64,000 bases of DNA, taken from Pholiota molesta. Taxonomy: Eukaryota; Basidiomycota; Agaricomycetes; Agaricales; Strophariaceae. The DNA lies in contig JACGCK010000023.1 in assembly GCA_014925825.1 (NCBI GenBank), positions 372,001 through 436,000 of the forward strand, given 5' to 3'. The translations under genes were made by a program, and so were the position numbers. Below, one piece after another: positions 35,388-47,630 of this stretch (within the stretch, counting starts at the first letter, position 1; each line of letters begins with the position of its first letter). Below the pieces are notes generated by a model that was not told the origin of the DNA, ran no database searches, and was given only the letters and a program-made list of their open reading frames with translations.

Positions 35388-37121
35388 ATGTCACTCGTCG
35401 ATATTCGTGTTGATTTGCCGTCCTACTCTCAAACCTTCACAGTCAGAGTCCCACCATCCAGCTCCGTCAGCCACGTCAAGCAAGAGATACATCACACTTG
35501 CCCTGGGCAACCGCGGCCAGATGGTCAGCGGCTCATTTGGCGGGGTCGAGTGCTCACCGACGATGAGAATATAGATAATCTTTGGAAGGTATACATACTC
35601 ACTTGCGTTTCTGCGTGAGTGGATCACACTGACTACCATCCTTCTAGGCCGATCCGAGGATTGTGCATCTCGCCGTTCATCCTTCAGCCTGGTCATCAGT
35701 CCCACCCGAAATTCCTCAACCTCAGTCTCAACCTGGGTCTCTGGGGCAGATAAATCACCTCTCTCGCCCTTCATATGTACCTCCTACCAACTATATCTTC
35801 GCTTCAAGACCCAATCCAACTACAGTACAGCCAGGGTTTGTCAATCATTCCGGATCGACGAGTTCACGCTCCGCACTGGCCTTTGTTTTCTATCAACATC
35901 ACAAGGCCCTGTATTCTCTTTCACCTACTACGATTCCTCCTCCTATCGAATCTGGGGACAACCTTCAAGAGGCTCGGCTGAGTGCTGCCCAAGCTTTGGA
36001 AAGAAACGGATGGTCATGGCCTGTTATCTTGGACGAAGATTTCCCAGCACCCTCAGAAGGCGGCCTTATATATGAATCAACTACTGTGGAGTGCGTGACC
36101 ATTTCAATTCTTTCAATTATTTATCTCACATATCTATTGTAGAGGACACCCCTACCTGCAGCTATCCCCAGCAAGTGACGGAGCAATTCCTACTCCGCTC
36201 CAAGAACACGCTCTCAGGGTACTGTCTTACACATTCAGCATATTATCTATGTCCACAGTCAATACCCCTACTGCTCGTGGAATGCACACACAACCTGTAC
36301 CTGTTCCTCCTCATGTCAATCAGCTTCTCCAACAACTCGGTCTGCCACCTCTACGGGGTGCAGGGAACCACGGCCTTCCAGCGAATAACCAACTTTTTGC
36401 TGATCTTCGCGAAATTCCTATCCGACCTCTTATTGCCCCATTGATGATGCTTCTCCTCCGCACGTTGTTGCTCCTTTACTTCTTTGCCCCAGCGCGAAAG
36501 CCCATTTTCGGTATCCTGATCTTAGGATGGATGCTCTATGAGATCTGGCTTCCTATTCGCAATGGCCTGCGGAATGGATGGGGTCGCGTACGAGTGAATG
36601 GGCAGCGCCAGGCAAATAATGCACAAAACGGTCAACCGGCTCCTGTCGCGGGTGAACCAAATGGCCTACAAGGTCCTGGTGCTCACCCTGCTCGTGCGGG
36701 TCACGTTGGGCCTGTAACTATCGAGGCGCAGGCCGCGCAGCTGTTTGATACTTTGGCTAATTTGAACATTGACGATGAGCAAAGAATGCTGAATCCGGGT
36801 CCCGGTGGACCGCCAGCGGAACCGACACTTGGACACAAATTAACTACGTTTTTGTGCTTGTTCGTAACGACATTGCACCCGGCCATCTGGAATCGGAGGC
36901 GCGCTGCGCTTCGAAGGAGAGAAGGCGTAGTTAGGACCGAAGCTAACTCCAGAAACGCACCACCATCTCCAGCAGAAGGCGATTCCAATGAGTCACCAGC
37001 AGAAACCGAGGCAGCACGGCGACGAGAGCTGCTTCATGCGCAGTACGAAAGGCATCCTCGATGGATACAACGCTATATGGATAGAGTGGTTGCTGAGGAC
37101 TGGGTGGATGATTCGGATTGA
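35388..37121 (+). CDS. HERP-like ubiquitin-like-domain ER membrane protein
   Basis: The N-terminal about 75 residues form a ubiquitin-like domain (VDIRVDLPSYSQTFTVRVPP, HVKQEIHHTCPGQPRPDGQR then LIWRGRVLTDDENIDNLW). The block PRPxxQRLIxxGxxL is close to the Ubl of HERPUD1. A proline/serine-rich linker follows, then a hydrophobic pair around PLIAPLMMLLLRTLLLLYFF and PIFGILILGWMLYEIWLP, and a polar C-terminal half with another hydrophobic segment (LTTFLCLFVTTLHPAIW). In animals HERP works in ER-associated degradation with the Hrd1 ligase. By analogy this protein may do so, which is inference. The Dsc3 ubiquitin-like protein is an alternative. It ends AEDWVDDSD. Three or four introns. Confidence 0.7.
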
Positions 37122-37484
37122 ATTTAGTGCAGGTTTGAGGATTTCTGTATTTAGTGGCAGTGATTAAGGCGTTGCGGGTGGCATCTTCATGTACAGACTA
37201 ACTATTATGTACTTTAATCGCAATAACGGTTACGCCGCAACAACCTTCACACTGTCAACGTCAAAGACACAGTCTCCAGTCGTCCAAGTTGCAAAGGGCT
37301 CTTTAACGACCGCACGTGAGTGGCACAAAGCCAACTTTTAAAGATCAAGGAGTCGCTGTACACCTTGCTCCAAGTTCCCATTGTTCTACCACTTTCTCTT
37401 ATCTTCATCGATACTGATCTCCCGTGAACGCCATAGTGAACGCCATAGTCTGACTTTTGAGAACCTTTCAGCTCTGATTTGTCG
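37122..37484. other. Promoter and leader of the PKA regulatory subunit gene
   Basis: About 360 bases between two plus-strand genes. It contains a GCACGTGA near 37311. A perfect tandem duplication of the 12-mer gtgaacgccata lies at 37424-37447, about 40 bases before the start codon. Confidence 0.35.
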
Positions 37485-39021
37485 ATGTCGACGTCGACCT
37501 TCGACTCGCTCGTGAGCGAACTCACCCGGGATGTCCATCGCGTTCAGCCTAAAGACGCCCTTCAATTCTGCGCCAACTGGTTCCAATCTCGTCTAGAGGA
37601 GCAGCGGGCCCGTTCGCGCGACCTGCTTGCTAGTCGGTCCTTGTCGATCTCAGCTCCAAGCGAGCTATACACTGATAATGTGTTGGGCGGACATGGAGGC
37701 GGCGCTTCTACTTTTGCGCCTTTCCCTCGACCACGATCGTCTATCCGTGACAGTATCGCGCATAGTCCTTTCGGAACGCTTAACGTGCCGGGCAACGCGT
37801 TGCTAGGTAGTGGCGATCGCACACCTCCCTCCCTGCGGTTCAATCAAAACGAGCTGCCGCCCACCTCGCCACTCAGTAACGTCAATCCGTTTGCTGCATT
37901 CGATACCACACCACAACCCCCTCTCGGTCAAAATGACTATTTGCATCCCCCAAACTCAGCCATCTTCGCTCGACGAACGTCGGTATCCGCTGAATCTATC
38001 GCAGTAGATAGCAATAGCGACGAGCCGCTGCCTGTCTATCCCAAGACAGACGATCAACTCCGACGTATCAAAGCTGCCACTGGGACCAATTTTATATTCA
38101 GGGATCTTGATGAGGAACAGGAGACAGGTGTCCTTAGGGCGATGCGGGAACGCAAGGTCGTCAAAAACGAGGTCGTTATCCGGCAAGGAGATGTAGGAGA
38201 ATACTTCTACGTGGTTGAGAATGGACTCCTGCATTGCTTCATCCGGCCAGAACCTCTTCCACCACAGTGGCTCTCCGGAGGCAACAGTTCATTGAACGTC
38301 AATACAGAGGATAAATTCGTCCGTCCTGGTTATCATCCCGAGTTTGGCAGGATGGTGCAGGAATGCAAGCCCGGGAGCTCCTTTGGTGAGCTCGCTCTCA
38401 TGTACGGCCATCCGCGTGCTGCCTCCGTCCTGGCAATGGAGGCGTCCACCTTGTGGTCGTTGGACCGCATCACATTCCGCACTATCATCCTGAAGGCCGC
38501 TCACAGACGCCGGACGATGTATGAGCAATTCTTATCGACTGTCACTCTTCTATCATCGTTGGATGCACCCGAGAGAAGTAAGATCGCGGACGCCCTTATC
38601 AGCAGTGTATACATGGACGGAGAGGCCGTGGTGCGACAGGGAGAAATGGGAGATACGTTCTTCTTCATCGAAGAAGGCGAGGCGACCGTGACGAAGACTC
38701 AACATATCGAAAACGGAGACGTTCGCGAGGTCAAAGTTGGGCATCTCAGGAAAGGTGACTACTTTGGAGGTCCGTATTTCTCTTGTTATGCACATGTTTG
38801 TATTCAAAATACCTTCACCAGAGCTGTCGCTATTGCGTCTGGCACCTCGTGCTGCTACTGTCAGTGCGGTATATCGCTCCGATCCTTCTGCTCAAAAGCT
38901 CAAGGTAGCTGCACTGGATGAAGCTGCCTTTACTCGCTTGTTAGGACCCCTGCGTGAAATCATGGAACGCAAGGCAGGTGAAAGATATGGCAGTGGACCA
39001 AGGCTTTCGATGTCTCGTTAG
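37485..39021 (+). CDS. cAMP-dependent protein kinase regulatory subunit
   Basis: Binds and inhibits the PKA catalytic subunit until cAMP is bound. The N-terminal dimerisation/docking region reads LVSELTRDVHRVQPKDALQF and CANWFQSRLEEQR. A long serine/proline linker follows, then the inhibitor site FARRTSVSAES, whose RRTS gives a phosphorylatable type-II pseudosubstrate. Two cyclic-nucleotide-binding domains follow. The first phosphate-binding cassette is PGSSFGELALMYGHPRAASV. The second begins VVRQGEMGDTFFFIEEGEA, and its cassette YFGELSLLRLAPRAATV is completed across the single intron (about 38769-38820). It ends GPRLSMSR. The start is ATG at 37485; upstream codons have none in frame. It is intact and close to the family's normal length. 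Confidence 0.92.
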
Positions 39022-39877
39022 AGATCACCTTCCGACCTCATATTACCAGTGTTTGTAGCTACCCTTTCTTGCCAGCGTGTACGTATACTAGATGTACCAG
39101 TCCGATGTATCTTTGGAATTTCTGGATTTTTGGAATTGTATGTTTAAATAAACCAGATCTAATCAGACCTTGGTGTAATATATGTAAAAGCGGTATTCCA
39201 GTGAATTTGAGTTCTACTCAAGGCTTTGTCAAGGCTAGGTGCAGACTCTGCAGAGACAATGACCAGGGATTGAGCTCATATAAAACAATGTGATTGTTTT
39301 CAAGCAAATGACGCTGATTACCGAAAATAGTAAGAGTTCCCCAATTGATCCGAGTCCCGTTATCATGCGTGCATTGCAACGGCCTTGGCAGTGGTACTTT
39401 CTTCTCGTCTTCTACTCTTCTGGAATCTGAATCTCAGTCGCACGACTTCACGACCTTTGACAGACAGTCAAGGTATGATGTACCACAGAGAAATATCACC
39501 CTAATGCACAATTCCTATCATGCTACGTTGGAAATTTACTCTGCCTTGCGTTGTAGCAAAGACTGCTGCATAGCCATGGATGAGAGGAGCTCCTTGGGGT
39601 TTAGTGGAGGGAGCTTTGGGTCCATGAAATGCATGAACGCATCGTTGCCATGCCAAGAAGTAACAAAAAAGGACTAGTGGTATCTCATTTAGTGGGGTGG
39701 GAGTTAGATGTACTCCACACACAGGCGGTGGCATGGTCCGAGGTCGACACTTTGCATGGCCGCATTTTCGCTGTCTGTCTTGAACCACCAACTCTCTCCG
39801 ATACCGCACCTCCCGTCCTGAACGCACTCAGCGCGTACCCACACTCTTTTTAGTCTTCGATCTTTCCTGCGACCTAG
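39022..39877. other. Gene-free interval
   Basis: About 850 bases after the PKA regulatory subunit gene. Several 70-110 codon frames exist on both strands, but none shows family motifs, consistent splice sites or unusual composition. It should include the promoter of the next gene. I see nothing else in it. Confidence 0.35.
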
Positions 39878-41005
39878 ATGGACGCTCGGCGACTGAATAC
39901 AATTCAGCGTAGACAGTTGGGTTAGTGGCATTTCTCTTGTATGTGTTGCAATTTTGACCTTGTATCATATAGGACTGCCTTTGACGGATCTGTAAGACAA
40001 TACTTGCCCAATATTCGTTAGAGCGATCTCTGATCATATCGCGCGATAGCTTTCCGACACCGAAGACCAGTGATGCTAGTTCATCCACTACAACGTAAGA
40101 ATACTTTTATTTTCTTGATCGCTTTGGTTGAAACATTGAAACAGAACTTCTTCATCCTCCAGCGCCACATCAACTTCGTGAGTTCTACAATATAGTCGGT
40201 GTTGAGTACTAAGATTAAACCTTTTTTCCCCGCAAGAACCTCGTTATCTACGACATCTTCGACTTCAACTACTACATCTTCTTCTACAAAGTCTTCTGTA
40301 ACAACCTCGACTACCCCAACCTCTTCCGTTACCCCAACCCCTGTGGTGTTGCCATCGAGCAACACAGTAACCGTTACCGAAACTGCATCTGCATCTTCTA
40401 CTACTTCCAGTCCAAGCACTACCGCCGTAGTAACAAACCAGAGTTTCTTGGAAAACAAAGCTGGCTCTGGCGTGGTATTTGGTCTCGTCGGCCTTGTCGG
40501 CCTTGTTCTCATCATAATGGGAGCAACCTTTTTCATCAGGAGAAGGCGGTCTAACAAATTATTGAAGGAGGCGCTCTCATTTGACCCGGTCAATATGGGA
40601 AGCGACGGTCCCAATATGGCAGAAACTGGTCGTGGCGGCCACAAGAATGATAGATCAAGCAGTAGTACCGGATACGCCAGTCATGTGAATGGACCGCTCG
40701 TCACCCCTGCTCCCCCCTTCTCTGACTACGCTCTGCCACCCGTGTCCTATACCCCTACTTCCATCCTCCCCCAAGGTTTTCCAATGTATACCAACTCCCA
40801 GCAAAGGTCTCACCCCACTGGCGCTCAGCAATATGCACAGAGCTATGATTGGACCGCGGCGCCTGCGTACCAAAATGCTCAAGGCGCTTCGAACAACCAA
40901 GGTGCTCCAGATGACGAGAAATCTCGACGATCAGGGTCATCGTCAGGCGAATTTCAGTTCGCGGCCGTCACAGCGCCTCTGAACGTATCAAGCGCCCGTC
41001 GATAA
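39878..41005 (+). CDS. Mucin-like single-pass membrane protein
   Basis: A Ser/Thr-rich ectodomain (SSTSTTTSSSTKSSVTTSTT and onward) leads into one transmembrane helix (GVVFGLVGLVGLVLIIMGAT) with a basic stop-transfer FFIRRRRSNK. A polar, Tyr/Pro/Gln-rich cytoplasmic tail ends SSARR. This layout resembles Mid2/Wsc-type wall sensors and Skg6-type proteins. The 5' end is assembled from mini-exons: a 35-nt exon at about 40145-40179 joins in phase to both neighbours and extends the Ser/Thr run. ATG at 39878 (MDARRLNTIQRRQ) is the likeliest start. No signal peptide is obvious, so either it is cryptic or the start lies elsewhere. Stop and transmembrane part are firm; the 5' structure is inferred. 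Confidence 0.6.
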
Positions 41006-41493
41006 GATGCCATTGTGCATCTCGGACTAGACCTCTTTATTGGCACTTGGACTTCTAGCCAAATACAACAGACATCGATTGTCAGGCTCGTTTAGTCACT
41101 AGTCCTTGGAGTTATACCCATCATTATACCTATCTACTGGTGTAGAGCCACCAATAAGGAGACAATATTTATGTGTTCCTGTTGACCTCCATGCTTATAA
41201 GTAGGAACCTCTCTTTTTCTTCATCATGTCCGAAATTAACGAATGGGAATGTATCAACCTACCGTCTGAGTCGATTGCGTTGATGGCTTATTCCACAAGC
41301 ATCACTTTTTGTTATAATTGTTTCTCCAAAGAATTACATGCCCCACTTTTTCTTCATCTTCTCATCAACACCGGAAAGGAAATCTCTGTTGGGAGTTTCT
41401 CCTACCTCAAAGACGACTGTTCATGAGATTCTAATAATACAACCCAACATCATACGTCATGCAATCTTCCAAGGGTAAATAGGCGTATAAAAA
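41006..41493. other. Convergent intergenic region
   Basis: About 490 bases between the 3' ends of two convergent genes. A 66-codon frame at 41226-41426 has no recognisable features. I see nothing else. Confidence 0.35.
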
Positions 41494-43931
41494 TCAGTCC
41501 TTTGCTACACTTTCTCTTTCTTTTTCCGTGTATGCATCTCTTGCTCCCGAACCACTGGTCTTGAAGGTAGCCTTCACTACAGAATGGCGGCGCCATTCCC
41601 GACGTTCAAGGATATATACTACCCATGTTATCGCCAAGGTTGCCACACATGCGCAGATCATGGCGATCGCCCCTTTGCGGAACCGCGGCGCGTCCGTCGC
41701 TGGGTAGAAAACAATGGACCACCAGGCATTGACGACGTTATTCCACATACTGCAGATGCAGAGGGGGGAGTGAATTAGCTCTTGAGTAACAATACGTTGG
41801 GGAAGGAGAATTTCGCACTTCATGGATGCTAGAACTACCGCGCGCTCTTGATCATCGTCGGCACATATTTGATTAGCCCATCTGGTATTATTTCAGAGCG
41901 TAAATTGGGGAACGGTATCGGATTGATAGCGTGATAAATACTAACGCAAATGTAGTCGCTTGCCCAGCATATGAAGCACCTGCCAGATCTGCAATAGATC
42001 CAATACTAATGTATCCATTTGCCTATTATCAAAGAATTGAGTCACTCACAATATGCAAAGAATTTGAGGCCTGTTGGACTACTCCAGACCAGGATACATA
42101 TTGAGGAGATGATACAGGCGATGGACATGTATACTAGAACTGGCCATCGAGATTGTGTATGATCCGTCCATGTGGCGCACACGAGCGTTGAAACGATTGC
42201 AAATGCCGTCATTCCAGACGGATAAAAGTCTATTGATATAAATGGAACCGATAAGCAAATGGTTGGCATTCTAGTGCATAGACTCGTTCTTGGGATCCAG
42301 CTCACCAATTTGTTCCACTGTGTACCCTCCCATTGCCTTGAGCCATTGGCCCATAAGATTATTAGAGCCAAAACTTTCAGTCTCTCCAGAGATTGCAAAC
42401 TGGTCAAAAATGATGAATAGGCGGCGTAGTAAAGTAAAAATAGGATCAAGCTTACCAATAGACTGCATGCATACCATCTCCACCGGCCCAATACCCTTCG
42501 GAGGAGATTCCACGATAGTGGTCGAGACTTGGCCTGTTCCAAGACAGAAACATCTTCTAGACGCTCGTATGCTAAGACACGTTCCTGGAAACATGACGAA
42601 GTAAGCAATTATAAAGTAAATAGTCTGTTCTGTAAAAGTACCGACCTCTTCCGAAAGATAAAATGACTTCGTAGTACGGGGAAGATCGGGAAAGACCAAG
42701 AAACCATAAAGTGCGATTGGTAAGGTTATAATCCCTCGATGATAAATCTGAAGGTCATGAGATCAGTCTTCCATTGCTTTTCAATAACTTTCCTCAAGCT
42801 CACAGCCATCTCCATCCGCTGCGGCCTGCGGTACCATTGAGGTTCCTTCCAAAATCATTAGAAGATTCGTCGAAAGAACTAAGATACAATGGCTTCGCAC
42901 TTGTAGACCGCAGCTTGTAAGACTCCGGAGAACCTGAAGATCGTGTGACATTGAGCCACTTGATTGCCAGTGATGACCGCGAGCTTGAACGTACAATGTT
43001 CCTACCAATCCTGAGCTTGTAAAGATACCAGAACGTTTGCCAAGTTCTTTTGGTTTATACCATCTAAAAAGGATGCCCGATCATGGTTAGGATTTGGGAA
43101 TAAATGTGTTAGAGGAAACCAGCCCACGAGCCAAGCACATAATGCGTTCCTACGAATGTCGAGGATTCAGCCATCCCTTGGAAAAAACGAATAGCATAGA
43201 TCTGGATACCATGGTCAAGGATGTGTGTGATGAATATCCGCCGACCTCACCTGTTCCACGTTTTTGGCAACACTTGTGCTAAAAATTAAGGACCTTCAAT
43301 AATTTTCCTAGATAGAAAAGCCTACATGGCATTGCAACCCACCAAAAAGTAAGGACACCCCATATAAGTTGCATGCTCGGAAACCATATACGGGGTGACA
43401 CTACCTGAAGCATCAAATTATCTTACGGAGATTAGTATTGTGCAATATAAACGCGCAGTATTGAAGAAACATACTAGGTATCATTCCAACAATATAACCA
43501 CATGTAAAGATGGTATTTATTTTCTGACAAAAATATGATTACAGAAAGTAAGTATACGCATAATAACATGGGAAGAGGAGCTAACGTTGAAATCTGTGCC
43601 AACCATATGCAACTCTTCCCTCATCCCAGAGACATATGCGTTGGATATGTTGGAACGGTCTAGATCTAGACGATATTCGCAGTTATTGAAGATTCATATA
43701 ACCACGAGGAAGCAGGTCGGTCGTACAATTGGAAAAGTACTGTCCGAGGATGATCAGGTTCTGACATGAGGCTTTATCGATGTTATCATGGATGCAACGC
43801 ACCATCAAACAACAGTACGAGAGAATAAACCAGTCAATCTTTGCTAGAAGGACCCTTTCATGCTTGCTCGAGGGACTCTCCCCCAATAGTACGCTCTTAC
43901 ATCGGCGCCAGGTGCTGGAAAGCATATTCAT
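41494..43931 (-). CDS. MFS transporter, allantoate/pantothenate (Dal5/Fen2) type
   Basis: An anion:cation symporter of the major facilitator superfamily. From the N-terminus: SSKHERVLLAKIDWFILSYCC; LDRSNISNAYVSGMREELHM with the loop after TM1; FGKRSGIFT; NLNGTAGRSGWRWL; GIITLPIALYGFLVFPDLP; RVLAYERLEDVSVLEQAKSR; PFISIDFYPSGMTAFAIVST; SRWPVLVYMSIACI; MWNNVVNAWWSIVFYPATDA; and VYILERREWRRHS at the end. The NLNG...RWLF and ERREW blocks are typical of liz1/Fen2/Dal5 relatives. A one-base break lies where FII(D) joins GIITLP, at about 42743, just after an intron. Around ten introns. The substrate (pantothenate, allantoate, nicotinate or similar) cannot be decided here. Start ATG at 43931 is probable. 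Confidence 0.78.
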
Positions 43932-45028
43932 AGTCTATCCGTGCGACGCTGGAAGCGAGGTGGCTTGGAAAAAATTGGAGACTGCAGCTCGAATAACGTG
44001 GGAGGGATTACGCCACACTTTGGCCATCTGCCGATAATTTCGGGTGAGGTAAGCATCTCGGGTGCGTGCAATGCGCACCTCTAGGCTCACACCGTTGGTC
44101 CGACTCGGTCGAGGCAAGAACCCGACGAATGCCATAGAACGACAGAAACCCGTGAACAGTGCAGATCGCCCAAAAACCGTCATGTTGACGAAGTGTGGGC
44201 AAACTCAGTGCATGAAAGTCCGTAAACTATGCCAAACCGAGTATCAGATTATCACGACTGTCGGATCCATGTTGTAGAGTGCCAGAAATCCGGGTCGGCA
44301 GGTTTGTTTGGATGATAAAGATACTCCGCGGGAGCATGCGGCAGGTAAGTATAGGGTGCTAGAGCCGTTCCGATGTTGTAGGAGTTGCATGGATCGAGGG
44401 AGGCATGGGCTAGGGCTTCATCGTACAGTACAGTACCGTCATGCTGGTGGCCAAAATGGGATAAAAGAACGGGTACTGGGATTATAAAGTGCTGTTATGA
44501 GCCTTCAATTAGGTCGGTGGTTTAATTCTTCGGCACAGGCCGTGAGTTGATGCCACATCACAACGACGAGTTTGCATACTTGCATCATACACTCATCCAT
44601 CTATTCTTACTGGAGGGTCACTGGAGGCTGTCTGGGTCGTTGAATCTGGTGCTCGTCTATGGCGAATTTGGACGAAAGACTCGACAACAGAGACTCGGAT
44701 CCGAGTTGAGAGGAATCTGAGTAAGGTGGCCTACCGTAATGACTGATGATTGTCTTGGCCTGGTGCTGAATAACAGGCGAAAACTTGTTCTCTCTATGCT
44801 CGACTGCCTCTTGATTCTTGCCGTGAGAGTACGTAATGAGGCTGTAGAGACGAGCACAGACAGGAATCGGACATCTTCCGATCGTTGCTTTGTCATTCAG
44901 CCTGAGTCAACTGCGTCATCCCTCCCGCCGGTGTACTATCTAGATCTGTCTGAAAGAAATGAGACTCAAAATATAAGACGCCCGCCCTGCTCATCCCGGT
45001 ACACTCCTTCTACTCAGAGGTATACACC
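43932..45028. other. Divergent intergenic region upstream of the transporter and YTP1 genes
   Basis: About 1.1 kb between two divergent genes and so the promoter of both. Several frames of 60-130 codons exist, but all look like chance or shadow frames. A short acagtacagtac repeat sits near 44425. I see no further structure. Confidence 0.35.
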
Positions 45029-47340
45029 ATGCACCTACGCTGGGCCACCGTTGCCCCTCTCCTCGCCGGGTCCATCGCTGTGCATGCATACCCATCCACC
45101 TCCTTCGACTCGCCCTACACACCCTTAGCTGCCGCCATCGTCGAACGAGATGGACACGAGCATCACAATCACAACGCAGCCCCGCTGCTCGTCCTTAACG
45201 AAACCGAAGTCACCATGTACCACGCTCCCACTCCGCCATCCTATTATACTATTGATTGGGAAGACGAAGGATACCAGCAACGCCATGCCGGGCTCATGGT
45301 TGCTCATGGAATTTTTATGTGTCTTGCATTTTTTGTCTCGGTACCCTTTGGTGTGTTTTTCTCATACATACCTTCTTGATCATTTTTAATGCGGCCGAAG
45401 GAATCGCTTTGCGATCTGTGAAACACCCTCTTCATGGACTGGTGACCGTATCATTCTATACGTTCTGCGCGCTGGGTTGCGCGGCAAGTGGCTTGTACAA
45501 GAAAATGACGCCAAATATGTACGCCTCATTCTTCTCGTTCTCACCATCATGTTGATGCTTGATCGATTGCAGGTACGAAGGTTCGTTCACTGCATGGGGA
45601 GCAAATTCCAAGTACGTGCAGCTTATAATTTTCCCATATATTTAGGTGCCGTCCACAGCAAACAAGGATACTTCATCATTCTTGTGGCAATATCGTTGTC
45701 GGCTGTTGATATTTTTAATGCTCTTCGACGGATCATCAACTTTTTACGAAGCAGCGATAGGTCACCCAGAGCCTTTTGGAGATACGTCGTCAAAAAGGAA
45801 GGCGCTCTAGCAGCTGGTCCAGAATATTCTGGAATTGTTACCGACGAACCGGAGGAATACAATTCATCCAAGTTACCTCGTGAATCCGTGGAACTGCAAC
45901 ATATTCCTCTCACAGAGAATGCTGAAAACGACTCGAATCACAACCAAACAGAACAGTGGGCAAACGCAGTCCATCACCATAACCAAGACTTTCCACCCGA
46001 CTCAGAAGGCACGCTATTTAGCCCTCTAAGCCCCCATTCACAAGAAACACTGCTCGATTTGAGACATGGATTATTGAGCCGAGGAAACTCAACCAGCCGC
46101 ATTGGTCAGGGAATCTTTGCAGTTGTCGAGCGATCTCTTGTCATCGCTGGATTTGCAGAAGTTTTGATAGGCATCGTTATATATACTGGTAAGAGGGTGC
46201 CCGGCAGTCGAACCGTTGCGCCCACACTCATCGTTTTTGCAGGCGGATGCCGAGAAAACTACGAAAATGGATGTTTGGCACACTTGATAAGTATGTGCAT
46301 AATGTACTTGATTGATGGCGTCGGTCTCATCATATCTCTTTCATCTACAGAAGGAGGCATTTTCTGGTGCTATGGACTGCTTACCTTCGCGCGATTCTTG
46401 GGAGCATTTGCGGATATGGGCTGGTCTTGGAACAGATCACCGTTGGGCAACACATACACCGCAGAGTTTGTAGAGTCGTTCGTGATCTTCTTCTACGGTG
46501 CGACGAACACTTGGATGGAAAGATTCGGCGCCAATCCCGGTGATCCATTCACGACCAAGCAAATCCAGCACATTAGCATCGCGGTAGGCACAAGAAAGAC
46601 CATCTCTTCTACGAATTCCACTCTCTGACATTTTGGGAACTAGGTCATGTTCTGCTTCGCTGGTCTGGTAGGAATGGGCATTGAATCCAGGAGGATTCGT
46701 AAATGGCTTGCTTCTTCAACTTTTGCATCACTATCACGTCCACAGGATATGCCCCAAGAGGCAGTTGTGGAACCCGTTAGCTATATGGGAAGTTTCAATC
46801 CGTTCCCGGCCCTTGTGATAGGAGTGACAGGTGCGGCAATGGCCGCCCACGCTCAAACATACCTCTTTCAGGTAAATTTCATCGAAGATCTCAAGATTAA
46901 ATTGAAAAAGGTTAATCCTCAAACATCCATATTAATAGGTTCAAATCCACCAGCTATGGGGAAATCTGCTTGTTGCATTCGCCGTGCTTAGGTGCCTGAC
47001 CTATTTTTTCCTCTGGCTTGGTCCTTCTCGCTCGATCCTGCCTTCCCGTCCTCCGACGGAAGCGCTTGGCAGCTTTTTCCTGGCTTGTGGTGGTCTCGTC
47101 TTCATGTTCTCCACCGAGGAGGTCACGATTGCAGCTATGCGACGAGGACGTGATGGTACGTTCATTTTCTCATTCTCTTGGATTTTGTAATTTATGACGA
47201 TTATAGATGTTATGATGTTTTTGAACGTCGCTGTTGCTCTGACGTGTTTTGCGTTCTGCTGGACTCTGCTCATTGTAGGGTTCAAAGGCTGGATCAAGTC
47301 TCGGACGCATTCCGCTGTGACATATCGAGGTGCAGCGTAA
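45029..47340 (+). CDS. Ytp1-family multipass membrane protein
   Basis: A secretory signal (LRWATVAPLLAGSIAVHA) opens the protein at 45029. A His-rich lumenal segment follows (DGHEHHNHNAAP). The DUF2427-like membrane part reads HAGLMVAHGIFMCLAFFVSV, HPLHGLVTVSFYTFCALGC and SKQGYFIILVAISLSAVDIF, followed by a cytosolic loop of about 150 residues. The C-terminal Ytp1 domain has VVERSLVIAGFAEVLIGIVI, GGCRENYENGCLAHLIKGGI, FWCYGLLTFARFLGAFADMG, WMERFGANPGDPFTTKQIQH and MAAHAQTYLFQVQIHQLWG. It ends VTYRGAA with TAA at 47338-47340. The biochemical role of Ytp1 is unknown. About nine introns, all in phase. Confidence 0.85.
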
Positions 47341-47630
47341 AAATAAAGTTGACCGCTCTAGGCGCATGTATTACATGCCACCCCTTTCCTTCGTTTTCTT
47401 TTCTTTCACGACTGCCCCCACGAGAGGCCTTGCAGCCAACGAATTTCTACGAGTTATAATGCTGTATTTCCCAGACCGCTTAATTTTCCCATCCTTTAGT
47501 ACTCTCGCAATCCTCCCGCCGCATGTAACTGCTTTACCTACTCTAAAATTAGCATATAAATTATTTGCAATGAAGTACTTCATTTGTCCGACTGAATAGG
47601 CTACGTATATGAAGCCAGGTAATGATGTGT

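Noticed and set aside
39345..39853. Overlapping ORFs of 74-110 codons between the PKA subunit gene and the mucin-like gene
   Set aside because: Frames on both strands overlap each other and show no homology or splice pattern.
44062..45020. Several 60-130 codon frames upstream of the Ytp1-family gene
   Set aside because: No motifs, overlapping on both strands, and positioned where two divergent promoters are expected.
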